Shown here piece by piece: positions 33,034-42,766 of a stretch of DNA of 64,000 bases. Below the pieces are notes generated by a model. That model had not been told where the DNA came from and did no database searches. It saw only the letters and a program-made list of their open reading frames with translations. The DNA comes from Streptomyces gilvus (GTDB lineage Bacteria; Actinomycetota; Actinomycetes; Streptomycetales; Streptomycetaceae): assembly GCF_022513565.1 (NCBI RefSeq), contig NZ_JAKWBE010000015.1, forward strand, positions 1 through 64,000. Reading direction: 5' to 3'. The stretch's first letter is position 1, and the number at the start of each line of letters is the position of its first letter. Both the position numbers and the translations under genes were made by a program.

Positions 33034-33589
33034 CCGGCGCAGGGGTCCCGGGGCCGCGCATCGCCGCCTTGTGAAGCCGTTCCATCTCCCAGCCACCGGC
33101 GCGGTCCGGCTCGTTCCCTTCGAACACGACGACCACGCTGCCGTCCCGCGCCTGCACGGTGCTTCTGGTCCCCGTGTCGATCCCGTCCCCGGTCCCTCGC
33201 TGCCATTTCTGGTGGTGGATGGTGAGCTCGGTCCAGCGATGGGCCCTCAGGACACCCCGGGTGGCCACCACGACACCGAGCTGGAAGCAGTACAGCCGGG
33301 GGGTGGGGCCACCCACGCGCCGTTCGAGGCGGGCGGCGAACGTGCCGCAGAGCGCGAGCACGGTCACAAGGACGCCGAGGGGGGCGAACCAGCCGTGCCC
33401 CATGCCGCCCTCCCCGCTGAAGATGTGCACGAGATCGAGCGTGGTGCCCCACCCCATGAACGCGGCCAAGGGCCCGAAGAAGATCCAGGCGTTCGAATAA
33501 GCGGGGCAGGCGAACCGCACATAGCGGCCGAACGCGGCGTCCGCCCCCATCGCCAGCGCTCTGTCACGCTCCCGCTTACGCTTACCCAC
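32912..33589 (-). CDS. Two-helix membrane protein, unknown function
   Basis: 225 residues from a GTG at 33589 with GGGGAGG 4 bp upstream. A basic N-terminus (VGKRKRERDRA) precedes two membrane helices (~35-58, AWIFFGPLAAFMGWGTTLDL, and ~67-88, WFAPLGVLVTVLALCGTFAA). The rest is a cytoplasmic or exposed domain (YCFQLGVVVATRGVLRAHR ... GSVVVVFEGNEPDR) and a basic Pro-rich tail. The last ~40 codons run antisense through the DUF397 remnant, so the natural C-terminus may have been lost. The function is unknown. Confidence 0.65.
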   Translation of the reverse strand: MGKRKRERDRALAMGADAAFGRYVRFACPAYSNAWIFFGPLAAFMGWGTTLDLVHIFSGEGGMGHGWFAPLGVLVTVLALCGTFAARLERRVGGPTPRLYCFQLGVVVATRGVLRAHRWTELTIHHQKWQRGTGDGIDTGTRSTVQARDGSVVVVFEGNEPDRAGGWEMERLHKAAMRGPGTPAPVTSPTPHPPRTPPRPPYGKRASGRQGSWNRVRGRRRGGRR

Positions 33590-33664
33590 AACGCCTCCCC
33601 CTGTTCCTGAGGGATGTTGCCCACCCTGACCCGCCGAGCAACGGAAGGACCGGGCCGACCGACC

Positions 33665-34234
33665 ATGAACCACGCCCAACTGACCGCCCTGGGCCGCGCC
33701 CTCCGCCTCCTCGGCGAGCACGGCGAGGCCCTCACCGCCGACACGCCCGACGCCAAGCTGCACGAGGTCAAGGCGGATCTCCGGCGCGCTCTGGATCTGC
33801 TCGACGAGAGCGTGGCCGGTGCCGCGCCCGCCACCCGGTGCCCCGAGCACCCCACCGGGCCCGTCGACGAGAGCGCGCCCGACCTGTGTCTGCTCTGCGA
33901 GACCCGGCGCCGGGCGGCACGCCGCGCCGAGTTCAACGGCGGCCCCCTGCCCCAGGCGCCGACCGGGACCGTCCCCTCCCGCTACGGCGTCAGCGCCGAC
34001 CGCCCCCAGCCCCAGCAGCGCTGGCTGCCGGAGGCGTGGAACGGGCAGGCGTGGCAGCTGTGCGGCACCCCGAGGCGGGACCGGCGCGAGGCCGAGCTGT
34101 ATCTCGCCGCGCAGCGTCGCGGGCCGCGCCCCGCCATGGCGTACCGGCTCGTGCACGAGTTCACCGACTACGAGGTGCTGCGGATGTGGGGCACCCCGGT
34201 ACGCGTCGACATCGAGCCGCTGGGGAACCTCTAG
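33665..34234 (+). CDS. Conserved hypothetical protein
   Basis: 189 residues from the ATG MNHAQLTALGRALRLLG. An N-terminal helical region (LHEVKADLRRALDLLDESVAG) is followed by a CPEHP...CLLCETRR segment with two or three Cys and a His (possible zinc site). The C-terminal part (RWLPEAWNGQAWQLCGTPRRD, YRLVHEFTDYEVL) is beta-rich. Streptomyces-type protein without an assigned role. The 3' end overlaps the opposing esterase gene by 4 bp. A TTG at 33614 is a longer alternative. Confidence 0.7.
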   Translation: MNHAQLTALGRALRLLGEHGEALTADTPDAKLHEVKADLRRALDLLDESVAGAAPATRCPEHPTGPVDESAPDLCLLCETRRRAARRAEFNGGPLPQAPTGTVPSRYGVSADRPQPQQRWLPEAWNGQAWQLCGTPRRDRREAELYLAAQRRGPRPAMAYRLVHEFTDYEVLRMWGTPVRVDIEPLGNL

Positions 34235-35760
34235 GAGCGGAGGAGGGGAAGCGCTCCGAACTCGTGCCCCTCCCAGAGCCGTCGTGACGTCTCCTCCGGA
34301 TAGGTCCGCACCTCCGGCTTGACGTCGAGGACCTGGACCTGACGGCCCTCGTCCTCGTACGCCGGCCAGCCCGGGTCACCGGTCCGCGCGAACGCCGTCC
34401 ACGCCCGCCGGAACCGCGCCGACAACTCCTCCGCCTCGGCCGGAACCCCGGTCCCCGCGAACAGCAGGGCCCCCAGGTCCGCCTCGAACGTGCCGAACAG
34501 CAACGGGATGTCCAGCCCGTGGCAGGCCCCGAGCACGCCCCCGGCACCCGGCGCCGGCCAGGTCAGCTCGTACAGGTGCGCCCGCCCCCCGCCCGCGACC
34601 TGCGCCTGGGCGAGCCGCAGGCTCGGCATCGCGAACAGCCAGTCCGTCTGCACCCGTTCGAACAGCTCGACGGGCGTCGCGTCCGGGAAGGCGGCACGGT
34701 ACGACCGCTCGCCCTCAGCCCCTCCCGGCGCGAAGGTTCGCAGCGCCCAACTGGCCTGCTCCTCACCGATCTTGTCGAGCATCCCGCCCATAACGAGGAA
34801 CAGCCGGTACTCGTCCCGGTTGTGGCCGACGAGCAGCTCCACGTCCCGGGCCGCGCCGTCCGCAAGCGCCTGCCACGGAGTCGTGGGCAGCACCTCTCCG
34901 TCCACCACCGGCGAGAAGGGGGTCAGCGTCGGCGCCGCCTGTCCCCAACGCCCCTCGTACGCCCGCATCCTGGCCCCCAACGCCTCGCCCGGGGCGGTGA
35001 GTTGCCGGGGCGGGAGGGTCGACAGATCGGCGACGGTCGGGCGCAGTCCCGCCTCCGCCGCGATCTCCGAGGCGATGTCCCGGGCCAGTTCGGCGGAGAA
35101 GTACGTCACCGGCACGCTCTGCGCGACCGCCCGCCGGAACAGCCCCCGCGCCCTCGGCATCGCCAGCAGCGCCGCCACGGACCCGGCCCCCGCCGACTCC
35201 CCGAAGACGGTGACCTGCCCGGGGTCGCCGCCGAACGCCGTGATGTTGTCCCGCACCCACTCCAGCGCGGCGACCTGGTCGAGCAGCCCGCGGTTGGCGG
35301 GCGCCCCCTCGATCTGTGCGAAACCCTCCACTCCGACGCGGTAGTTGAGGGTGACGACGACCAGGTCGCCGTCGTGCGCGATGCGTCGGGCGTCATAGCC
35401 GGGGCTGCCGGAGTGGCCGAGCTTGTAGGCGCCGCCGTAGATCCACACCATGACCGGGCGGCGCGCGGCGGGGTCCGCCTCCGGGGTCCAGACGTTCACG
35501 GTCAGCCAGTCGTCGCCCTCGGGCACGTCGAGCACGGCCGTACGGCCCTGGAAGCCGGACTCCTGCGGGGGCGGCGGACCGAAGGCGTACGCCTCGCGCG
35601 TCCCCTCCCACGCCCGCACGGGACGCGGCGCACCGAACCGGCCCTCCCCCACCGGCGGTTCGGCGAACGGGATCCCCCGGAATACCGTCAGCCCGCCCTC
35701 CTCCCGTCCACGCACGGCACCGGCCACGATCCTCACGACCGGACCCTCGGCTGTCGTCAT
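34231..35760 (-). CDS. Type-B carboxylesterase/lipase
   Basis: 509 residues from the ATG MTTAEGPVVRIVAGAVRG with GGAG 6 bp upstream. The alpha/beta-hydrolase nucleophile elbow is GESAGAGS (Ser in the VFGESAGAGSV segment). The oxyanion-hole motif is VWIYGGAY and the catalytic His lies in GACHGLDIPLLFG. The EDDWLTVNVWTP-type motif of type-B carboxylesterases appears as EGDDWLTVNVWTP. No signal peptide is seen, so it acts in the cytoplasm on an unknown ester. Convergent with 33665-34234. Confidence 0.92.
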   Translation of the reverse strand: MTTAEGPVVRIVAGAVRGREEGGLTVFRGIPFAEPPVGEGRFGAPRPVRAWEGTREAYAFGPPPPQESGFQGRTAVLDVPEGDDWLTVNVWTPEADPAARRPVMVWIYGGAYKLGHSGSPGYDARRIAHDGDLVVVTLNYRVGVEGFAQIEGAPANRGLLDQVAALEWVRDNITAFGGDPGQVTVFGESAGAGSVAALLAMPRARGLFRRAVAQSVPVTYFSAELARDIASEIAAEAGLRPTVADLSTLPPRQLTAPGEALGARMRAYEGRWGQAAPTLTPFSPVVDGEVLPTTPWQALADGAARDVELLVGHNRDEYRLFLVMGGMLDKIGEEQASWALRTFAPGGAEGERSYRAAFPDATPVELFERVQTDWLFAMPSLRLAQAQVAGGGRAHLYELTWPAPGAGGVLGACHGLDIPLLFGTFEADLGALLFAGTGVPAEAEELSARFRRAWTAFARTGDPGWPAYEDEGRQVQVLDVKPEVRTYPEETSRRLWEGHEFGALPLLRS

Positions 35761-35840
35761 CGTCGACTCCTCACACAGGGGACGGGCAACACGGCTCGGC
35801 CACCCACTCAAACCCGATGAGCTTGCGTAAGTCAACCAAC

Positions 35841-35888
35841 GGGGGCGCGGTCCCAGGTTCCAGCTCCCAAGGTTCAGGTCGCGCCCCC
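35841..35888. terminator. 9-bp stem hairpin between esterase and OYE genes
   Basis: GGGGGCGCG and CGCGCCCCC enclose a 30-base loop that holds a second short GGTTC repeat. It is 18 bp past the end of the flavin oxidoreductase gene, as expected of a terminator on the minus strand. No T-run follows, which is usual in actinobacteria. Confidence 0.6.
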
Positions 35889-35905
35889 ACCGGATCACCC
35901 CGCCG

Positions 35906-37024
35906 TCAGCTCAGCGAACGCAGTGCCGTCGCCTCGTACGGGCGGAGTTCCTCGAAGCGGCCGGTCAGGACCTTCGCCGCCCACTCGGGGTCCTGGAGCA
36001 GCGCCCGGCCGACGGCGACCATGTCGTACTCCTCCCGCTCCAGGCTGTCCAGCAGGTCGTCGATGCCGCGGACCGGCGAACCCTCGCCCGCGAAGCCGCG
36101 GATGAAGTCCCCTTCGAGACCGACCGAGCCCACGGTGATCGTCGGCTTGCCGGTCAGCTTCTTCGTCCACCCGGCCAGATTGAGGTCGGCGCCCTCGAAC
36201 TCGGGCAGCCAGTAACGGCGCGTGGAGGCGTGGAACGCGTCGACCCCGGCCGCGGCCAGCGGCGCGAGCACCGCCTCCAGCTCCTCCGGCGTCTCGGTGA
36301 GCCGCGCGTCGTAGTTGTCCGACTTCCACTGCGAGTACCGGAAGACGATCGGGAACTCCGGCGACACCGTCTCCCGTACGGCCGCCACGATCTCCGCCGC
36401 GAACTTCGTACGGGCGAGGCGGTCACCGCCGTACGCGTCGGCACGCCGGTTCGTGCCGGCCCACAGGAACTGGTCGATCAGGTAGCCGTGCGCGCCGTGC
36501 AGCTCCACGCCGTCGAACCCGATCCGCTCCGCCGCGGCCGCGCCCTCGGCGAACGCGCCGATGACGTCGTCGATGTCGCGCTGGGTCATCGCGGCACCCT
36601 TGCCCTCGGTGCCGTCGAGGCGGATGCCGGACGGACCGACGGCGGGCGCGTCGGCGTACGGCGCCTGCCCCTGCTCGCGCACCATGCCGATGTGCCACAG
36701 CTGCGGCACGATCGTGCCGCCCGCCGCGTGCACCGCCTCGGCGACCTTCCGCCAGCCCGCGAGCTGCTCCTCACCGTGGAAGCGCGGGACGCGGTCGCTG
36801 TTCCCGGCCGACTCGTGGCCGACGTAGGTGCCCTCGGTGACGATCAGACCGACCCCGGCGGCGGCCCGGCGGGAGTAGTACGACGCGACGTCCTCGCCGG
36901 GGACTCCGCCCGGGGAGAACTGGCGGGTCATCGGCGCCATCACGATGCGGTTGGGGACGGTCAGGCCGTTGATCGCGGTGGGCCGGGACAGGATCTCGGC
37001 GGCGCGGGAGCTGGTGGCGGTCAC
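35906..37024 (-). CDS. NADH:flavin oxidoreductase (old yellow enzyme family)
   Basis: 372 residues from the GTG at 37024 with GGAG 9 bp upstream. The FMN-binding TIM barrel is seen in IVMAPMTRQFSPGG, GVGLIVTEGTYVGHES, PQLWHIGM (active-site His region), GFDGVELHGAHGYLIDQFLW and the phosphate loop DMVAVGRALLQDPEW. The family reduces alkenes of unsaturated carbonyls or opens aromatic rings; the substrate here is unknown. A TATG...CATA operator-like palindrome lies just upstream of the start. Confidence 0.92.
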   Translation of the reverse strand: MTATSSRAAEILSRPTAINGLTVPNRIVMAPMTRQFSPGGVPGEDVASYYSRRAAAGVGLIVTEGTYVGHESAGNSDRVPRFHGEEQLAGWRKVAEAVHAAGGTIVPQLWHIGMVREQGQAPYADAPAVGPSGIRLDGTEGKGAAMTQRDIDDVIGAFAEGAAAAERIGFDGVELHGAHGYLIDQFLWAGTNRRADAYGGDRLARTKFAAEIVAAVRETVSPEFPIVFRYSQWKSDNYDARLTETPEELEAVLAPLAAAGVDAFHASTRRYWLPEFEGADLNLAGWTKKLTGKPTITVGSVGLEGDFIRGFAGEGSPVRGIDDLLDSLEREEYDMVAVGRALLQDPEWAAKVLTGRFEELRPYEATALRSLS

Positions 37025-37041
37025 GCGGGGAAACTCCTCGG

Positions 37042-37057
37042 TATGTGCATACGCATA
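37042..37057. promoter_or_regulatory. Operator-like palindrome upstream of OYE gene
   Basis: TATGCGTATGCACATA on the minus strand is a 16-bp imperfect palindrome (6 of 8 positions symmetric) that contains the perfect GTATG-TG-CATAC. It lies 18-33 bp before the start codon. This suits a TetR/MarR-type repressor; none is encoded beside it. Confidence 0.45.
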
Positions 37058-37130
37058 AAAGGCTGCTCCCGCGTCAACCGCCCCACGCGGCACGGCATTT
37101 CCGGCTGCCCTGTGACACCGGACACGCCGA

Positions 37131-37167
37131 AGGGCGGCACCCCTGCCGGAGCAGGAGGTGCCGCCCT
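37131..37167 (-). terminator. groEL2 terminator hairpin
   Basis: AGGGCGGCACC pairs with GGTGCCGCCCT around a 15-base loop, giving an 11-bp stem 43 bp downstream of the groEL stop. The perfect stem and position support intrinsic termination of the groEL2 transcript. Confidence 0.8.
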
Positions 37168-37209
37168 CCGTAAGGACGTCGATCAACCGGGGCCGAGGCC
37201 CGAGGTCGA

Positions 37210-38832
<1,623 letters not shown>

Positions 38833-38959
38833 GTGAAGTGGTCCCTCCAGGACTGGGGGTGATTCCTTCGGACCGCGCCCGCGCCCGCGACGGACGGCTC
38901 GCCGACCCGTGGGTTCCTTGCCCCACCCGGCCTGCGGGCCTCACCGACCCGGTCCTTCT

Positions 38960-38986
38960 TTGTCACTCTCACCTTCAGAGTGCTAA
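38960..38986. promoter_or_regulatory. CIRCE operator 1 upstream of groEL2
   Basis: TTGTCACTC-N9-GAGTGCTAA. It matches the HrcA consensus TTAGCACTC-N9-GAGTGCTAA in all but two bases. It lies about 130 bp upstream of the groEL2 ATG. Confidence 0.85.
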
Positions 38987-38995
38987 CGCCAATGA

Positions 38996-39022
38996 TTAGC
39001 ACTCGGCATGCCCGAGTGCAAG
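38996..39022. promoter_or_regulatory. CIRCE operator 2 upstream of groEL2
   Basis: TTAGCACTC-N9-GAGTGCAAG. The left arm is perfect and the right arm differs at two positions. It lies 9 bp from the first CIRCE, giving a tandem pair. Confidence 0.85.
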
Positions 39023-39139
39023 GCGCGCCCGCGAAGCGGGCTCGTTGAGGGGTGGTGGTCGGGTGACGGGCGGGCGCAAGCGCCTCTCGGGGGTTGGCCA
39101 GGTCTGCGAGGATCCGTGGGCTGTCTGACGCAGACATGC

Positions 39140-39184
39140 CGAAGGGCCCGTACCCATGACTCCCCATGAGGTACGAGCCCTTCG
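39140..39184 (-). terminator. CspA-like gene terminator hairpin
   Basis: CGAAGGGC-CGTACC pairs with GGTACG-GCCCTTCG (one mismatch) around a 15-base loop. It starts 43 bp past the cold-shock gene stop and precedes groEL2, so it separates the two transcripts. Confidence 0.75.
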
Positions 39185-39227
39185 AAGAAAACAGAAGAAC
39201 GACGCTGCGATCTACCCGGCGCGTGCT

Positions 39228-39434
39228 TCAGCTGGTCGCGAGCCGGACCATGTCCGCCTGCGGCCCCTTCTGGCCCTGCGAGATCTCGAAATCGACCCGC
39301 TGGCCCTCTTCCAGGGTGCGGTACCCGTCCATCTGGATGGCGCTGTAGTGGACGAAAACATCCGCACCACCGTCGACCGCGATGAAGCCGTACCCCTTCT
39401 CCGCGTTGAACCACTTGACGGTGCCCTGAGCCAT
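39228..39434 (-). CDS. cspA: CspA-like cold-shock protein
   Basis: 68 residues from the ATG MAQGTVKWFNAEKGYGFIA, with GGGGAG 6 bp upstream. RNP1 (KGYGFI) and RNP2 (VFVHY) are intact, as is the EEGQRVDFEISQGQKGPQA region of classic CspA proteins. It is a single-domain RNA chaperone that melts RNA structure in the cold. It has an AT-rich upstream region of about 350 bp that may include a long structured leader. A terminator lies directly downstream. Confidence 0.93.
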   Translation of the reverse strand: MAQGTVKWFNAEKGYGFIAVDGGADVFVHYSAIQMDGYRTLEEGQRVDFEISQGQKGPQADMVRLATS

Positions 39435-39787
39435 GCCTAACTCCCCTATTACTGGCCCTTGCACAGACCCGCACTTCGCGGGTCCGGGTCAGACCTCACC
39501 CCCCACGGTTTGGGGGCGTGCGCCGGAACGCGTCGACCGCGGCTGAATGTATCTGTCCAACTGCCGTCTGCAACAGGTCAATCGGACGAGAATTCTGGAC
39601 GTCAGGGGTCCGGAATGTAGTGAGAATTCGCCTGAATTCAGGGCAAGTCGGGCCCCATAAAGGGCGCATAAGACGCAAAAGACGTGCACACTTTGGCTAC
39701 TTCTCATCGCATCCGGAGGCGGCACTCATATGCGTTCGGCATGCGGGAGGCAGCGGGTTCCCCAACTGTACCGTGCTCAACCATGCA
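39435..39787. other. Gene-free cspA upstream region
   Basis: AT-rich for this genome, especially 39540-39780. On the minus strand it would hold the cspA promoter and leader. Two hairpins are visible near the gene: GACCCGC-N5-GCGGGTC (39466-39484) and a CCCCC/GGGGG stem near 39500. Several AATTC pentamers recur around 39590-39645. No credible ORF is seen. Confidence 0.5.
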
Positions 39788-39826
39788 GAATTGCCCCCTC
39801 CGCTTCTCTCACGGAGGGGGCAATTC
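39788..39826 (-). terminator. Terminator of the thrC-cysO operon
   Basis: GAATTGCCCCCTCCG and CGGAGGGGGCAATTC form a perfect 15-bp stem around a 9-base loop, 51 bp after the sulfur-carrier gene. It is the strongest hairpin seen in the window. Confidence 0.85.
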
Positions 39827-39876
39827 GACGAACACTCGGTAATCACTGTTACCGACGGTAATGATCGGTCATTCGG

Positions 39877-40152
39877 TCAGCCGCCGGCGACCGCGGGAAT
39901 GATCGAGACGCCCGCACCGTCCGGGGTGGCCGTCTCCAGCCCCTGCTCGAACCGCACGTCGTCGTCGTTGACGTACACGTTGACGAACCGCCGCAGCTTG
40001 CCCTGGTCGTCGAGGACCCGGGCGGCGATCCCGGTGTGGTTCTTCTCCAGATCGGCGATGACCTCGGCGAGGGTCGCGCCTTCGGCGCTCACCTCGGCCT
40101 GGCCGCCGGTGTAGGTGCGCAGGATGGTGGGGATGCGGACGTTGACGCTCAT
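39877..40152 (-). CDS. cysO: CysO-like sulfur-carrier protein (MoaD/ThiS family)
   Basis: 91 residues ending in the di-glycine AVAGG that is thiocarboxylated in ubiquitin-like sulfur carriers. The sequence SVNVRIPTILRTYTGGQAEV, LRRFVNVYVNDDDVRFE and VSIIPAVAGG is close to mycobacterial CysO, the sulfur donor for CysM-dependent cysteine synthesis. It is coupled to thrC by an ATGA overlap. No CysM or Mec+ gene is adjacent, so its acceptor is unknown here; a threonine-related sulfur route is possible. Confidence 0.9.
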   Translation of the reverse strand: MSVNVRIPTILRTYTGGQAEVSAEGATLAEVIADLEKNHTGIAARVLDDQGKLRRFVNVYVNDDDVRFEQGLETATPDGAGVSIIPAVAGG

Positions 40153-41438
40153 GATGCGAGGCCAGCCTCTCGGAAGGAGTCGAGGTTCGGGCGGATGGTC
40201 GCGGTGAGGCCGGTGCCGGCCACCGCGTCGAGGGTCTTGAGGCCGTCGCCGGTGTTCAGGACGACCGTGGTGAGGGTCGGGTCGAGCACGCCGTTCTCGA
40301 TCAGCTTGCGGGTGACGCCGACGGTCACGCCACCCGCCGTCTCGGCGAAGATGCCCTCCGTGCGGGCCAGCAGCTTGATCGCTTCCACGATCTGCTCGTC
40401 GTTGACGTCCTCCACCGCGCCTCCCGTACGCCGCGCGATGTCCAGCACGTACGGCCCGTCCGCCGGGTTGCCGATGGCCAGCGACTTGGCGATGGTGTCC
40501 GGCTTCTGCGGCCGGACCACGTCGTGACCCGCCTTGTACGCCACCGACACCGGCGAGCAGCCCTCGGCCTGCGCGCCGAAGATCTTGTACGGCTTGTCCT
40601 CGACGAGTCCGAGCTTGATCAGCTCCTGCAGCCCCTTGTCGATCTTCGTCAGCTGCGAGCCCGAGGCGATCGGGACGACCAGCTGGTCGGGCAGCTGCCA
40701 GCCGAGCTGCTCGCAGATCTCGTACGCCAGGGTCTTGGACCCCTCCGCGTAGTACGGCCGCAGGTTGACGTTGACGAAGCCCCAGCCCTCGCCGGCCGGG
40801 TCGCCGATCAGCTCGGAGCAGAAGCGGTTCACGTCGTCGTAGTTGCCCTCGATGCCGACGAGCTCACCGCCGTAGACCGCGGCCATGACGACCTTGCCCT
40901 GCTCCAGGTCGTGCGGGATGAACACGCAGGAGCGGAAGCCGGCCCGCGCGGCGGCGGCGCCGACCGCGCCCGCGAGGTTGCCGGTGGAGGAGCAGGAGAG
41001 GGTGGTGAAGCCGAAGGCGCGCGCGGCCTCCAGGGCCTGGGCGACGACCCGGTCCTTGAAGGAGTGCGTCGGGTTGCCGGAGTCGTCCTTGACGTACAGA
41101 CCGCCGGTCACGCCCAGTTCGCGCGCGAGGTTGTCGGCCTTGACGAGCTTGGTCCAGCCGGGGTTGATGTTCGGCTTGGTGGCCACGTCCGCCGGGACGG
41201 GCAGCAGCGGCGCGTAACGCCAGATGTTCGAAGGTCCCGCCTCGATCCGCTTGCGGAGTTCCTCGGTGTCGTAGGCCGAGAAGTCGTACGCGATCTCGAG
41301 CGGGCCGAAACACTCCTCGCAGGCGAAGACCGGGCCGAGCGGTACCCGGTGGCCGCATTCGCGGCAGCTCAGCGCCGCGGCGGGACCGAGGTCGACGGTC
41401 CGGGAGTCGGTGGTGCTTGCAACAGTCTGCGCAGCCAT
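40149..41438 (-). CDS. thrC: Threonine synthase
   Basis: PLP enzyme that converts O-phosphohomoserine to threonine. 429 residues. An N-terminal zinc-ribbon-like part has CRECG and CEECF (C25, C28, C40, C43). The PLP-Lys128 is in NPTHSFKDRVV, and the glycine-rich loop is SSTGNLAGAVG. A SAM-I riboswitch lies in the leader, so transcript levels probably fall when S-adenosylmethionine is high. Methionine and threonine synthesis compete for homoserine-derived substrate. The last codons overlap cysO. Confidence 0.95.
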   Translation of the reverse strand: MAAQTVASTTDSRTVDLGPAAALSCRECGHRVPLGPVFACEECFGPLEIAYDFSAYDTEELRKRIEAGPSNIWRYAPLLPVPADVATKPNINPGWTKLVKADNLARELGVTGGLYVKDDSGNPTHSFKDRVVAQALEAARAFGFTTLSCSSTGNLAGAVGAAAARAGFRSCVFIPHDLEQGKVVMAAVYGGELVGIEGNYDDVNRFCSELIGDPAGEGWGFVNVNLRPYYAEGSKTLAYEICEQLGWQLPDQLVVPIASGSQLTKIDKGLQELIKLGLVEDKPYKIFGAQAEGCSPVSVAYKAGHDVVRPQKPDTIAKSLAIGNPADGPYVLDIARRTGGAVEDVNDEQIVEAIKLLARTEGIFAETAGGVTVGVTRKLIENGVLDPTLTTVVLNTGDGLKTLDAVAGTGLTATIRPNLDSFREAGLAS

Positions 41439-41469
41439 GTGAGGCGAGGCCCTTTCTCCTCATCTTCCT

Positions 41470-41615
41470 CACGACGCATCTCGCCGTGAGACGGATTTGG
41501 CACCTTCCCTAGCCGGGAGCCTCGCGTAATGATCAACATCGATCTACGAGACCGGCTGGAGGGTTGCCGGGGCTTCATCGGGCCGTGTCCCTCTGCCCCT
41601 CTGGATGAGCGGTAT
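41470..41615 (-). ncRNA. SAM-I riboswitch upstream of thrC
   Basis: The minus strand carries the S-box core in order: AGAGGGGCAGAGGGAC, GGCCCGATGAAGCCCCGG, GGCAACCC, a P3 stem (CCAGCCGG pairing with CCGGCTAGG) and AAGGTGCCAAATCC. A short stem (TCTC-N5-GAGA) follows. The P1 pairing is not clean in my hand fold. It lies 30-180 bp upstream of the thrC ATG. Confidence 0.88.
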
Positions 41616-41737
41616 TCGGTTGTACGTTCAATGACCTCGGACATGCGATGGTCATCGACGTTGTTCAAGACTGTAACCGAAGGCCAGGACAGTTGAGAGA
41701 GTCGTCCGAACCGCGAGACACGTGAGGAGCCGCCTAA

Positions 41738-42682
41738 GTGCTGGAAGAAGTCGAGCGCTGGCTGAGCACCCGCTCCTGGTCCGTCACCGACCGCCCGCTC
41801 CACCAGATCCTTGCCGCCAAGCAGCGCACGGGCCGGACCGTGTCCGTCGTGCTGCCCGCGCTGAACGAGGAGGAGACGGTCGGCGACATCGTCGCGATCA
41901 TCCGTCACGACCTGATGCAGCAGGTCCCGCTGGTCGACGAGATCGTGGTCGTCGACTCCGGCTCCACCGACCGTACGTCCGCGGTCGCAGCGTCGGCCGG
42001 CGCGCGGGTCGTCCACCGCGACGACATCCTGCCCCGCCTGCCGGCCGTCCCCGGCAAGGGCGAGGTGCTGTGGCGCTCGCTGCTGGTCACCACCGGGGAC
42101 ATCGTCTGCTTCATCGACGCCGACCTGAAGGAGTTCTCCTCCGACTTCGTCTCCGGCATCGTCGGCCCGCTGCTCACCGACCCCGGGATCGACCTGGTCA
42201 AGGGCATGTACGACCGCCCGCTCGGCGGCGCTCGGGGCCAGGGCGGCCGGGTCACCGAGCTCATGGCCCGCCCGCTGCTCAACATGCACTGGCCGCAGCT
42301 GGCCGGTTTCGTCCAGCCGCTCGGCGGCGAGTACGCGGCCCGCCGCAGCCTGCTGGAACAGCTGCCCTTCCCCGTCGGCTACGGCGTGGAGCTCGGCATG
42401 CTCGTCGACGCCCTGCACCTGGTCGGCCTGGACGCCCTCGCGCAGGTCGACGTCGGCGTCCGCAAGCACCGGCACCAGGACGGACAGGCCCTGGGCCGCA
42501 TGGCCGCGGCCATCTACCGCACGGCCCAGCTCCGGCTCGCCCGCGGCCACCTCATCCGCCCCTCCCTCACCCAGTTCGAGCGGAGCGAGGACGGCTTCGA
42601 GCCGCGCACCTATTCGGTGGACACCGAGGAGCGGCCGCCCATGGTGGAGATCGCGGAGTACGCGGAGCGCAAGGTCGCGTAA
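41738..42682 (+). CDS. gpgS: Glucosyl-3-phosphoglycerate synthase (GT81-type)
   Basis: 314 residues from the GTG at 41738. A GT-A fold glycosyltransferase with VSVVLPALNEEETVGDIV, VVDSGSTDRT (nucleotide binding), the metal-binding IDADLKEFS and a GVRKHRHQD segment. This matches actinobacterial glucosyl-3-phosphoglycerate synthases, which make the precursor of glucosylglycerate, a compatible solute, and of methylglucose polysaccharide. It lies next to otsA/otsB, in line with a solute theme. The substrate is inferred from the family. Confidence 0.8.
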   Translation: MLEEVERWLSTRSWSVTDRPLHQILAAKQRTGRTVSVVLPALNEEETVGDIVAIIRHDLMQQVPLVDEIVVVDSGSTDRTSAVAASAGARVVHRDDILPRLPAVPGKGEVLWRSLLVTTGDIVCFIDADLKEFSSDFVSGIVGPLLTDPGIDLVKGMYDRPLGGARGQGGRVTELMARPLLNMHWPQLAGFVQPLGGEYAARRSLLEQLPFPVGYGVELGMLVDALHLVGLDALAQVDVGVRKHRHQDGQALGRMAAAIYRTAQLRLARGHLIRPSLTQFERSEDGFEPRTYSVDTEERPPMVEIAEYAERKVA

Positions 42683-42766
42683 CAGGCCGGAGCGGTCCGT
42701 ATACGGGGCGAGGCCGTGATCCGGCCATACGTTTGAGTGTTTCCGGCCCGGGCTAGGTTGAGGCGT

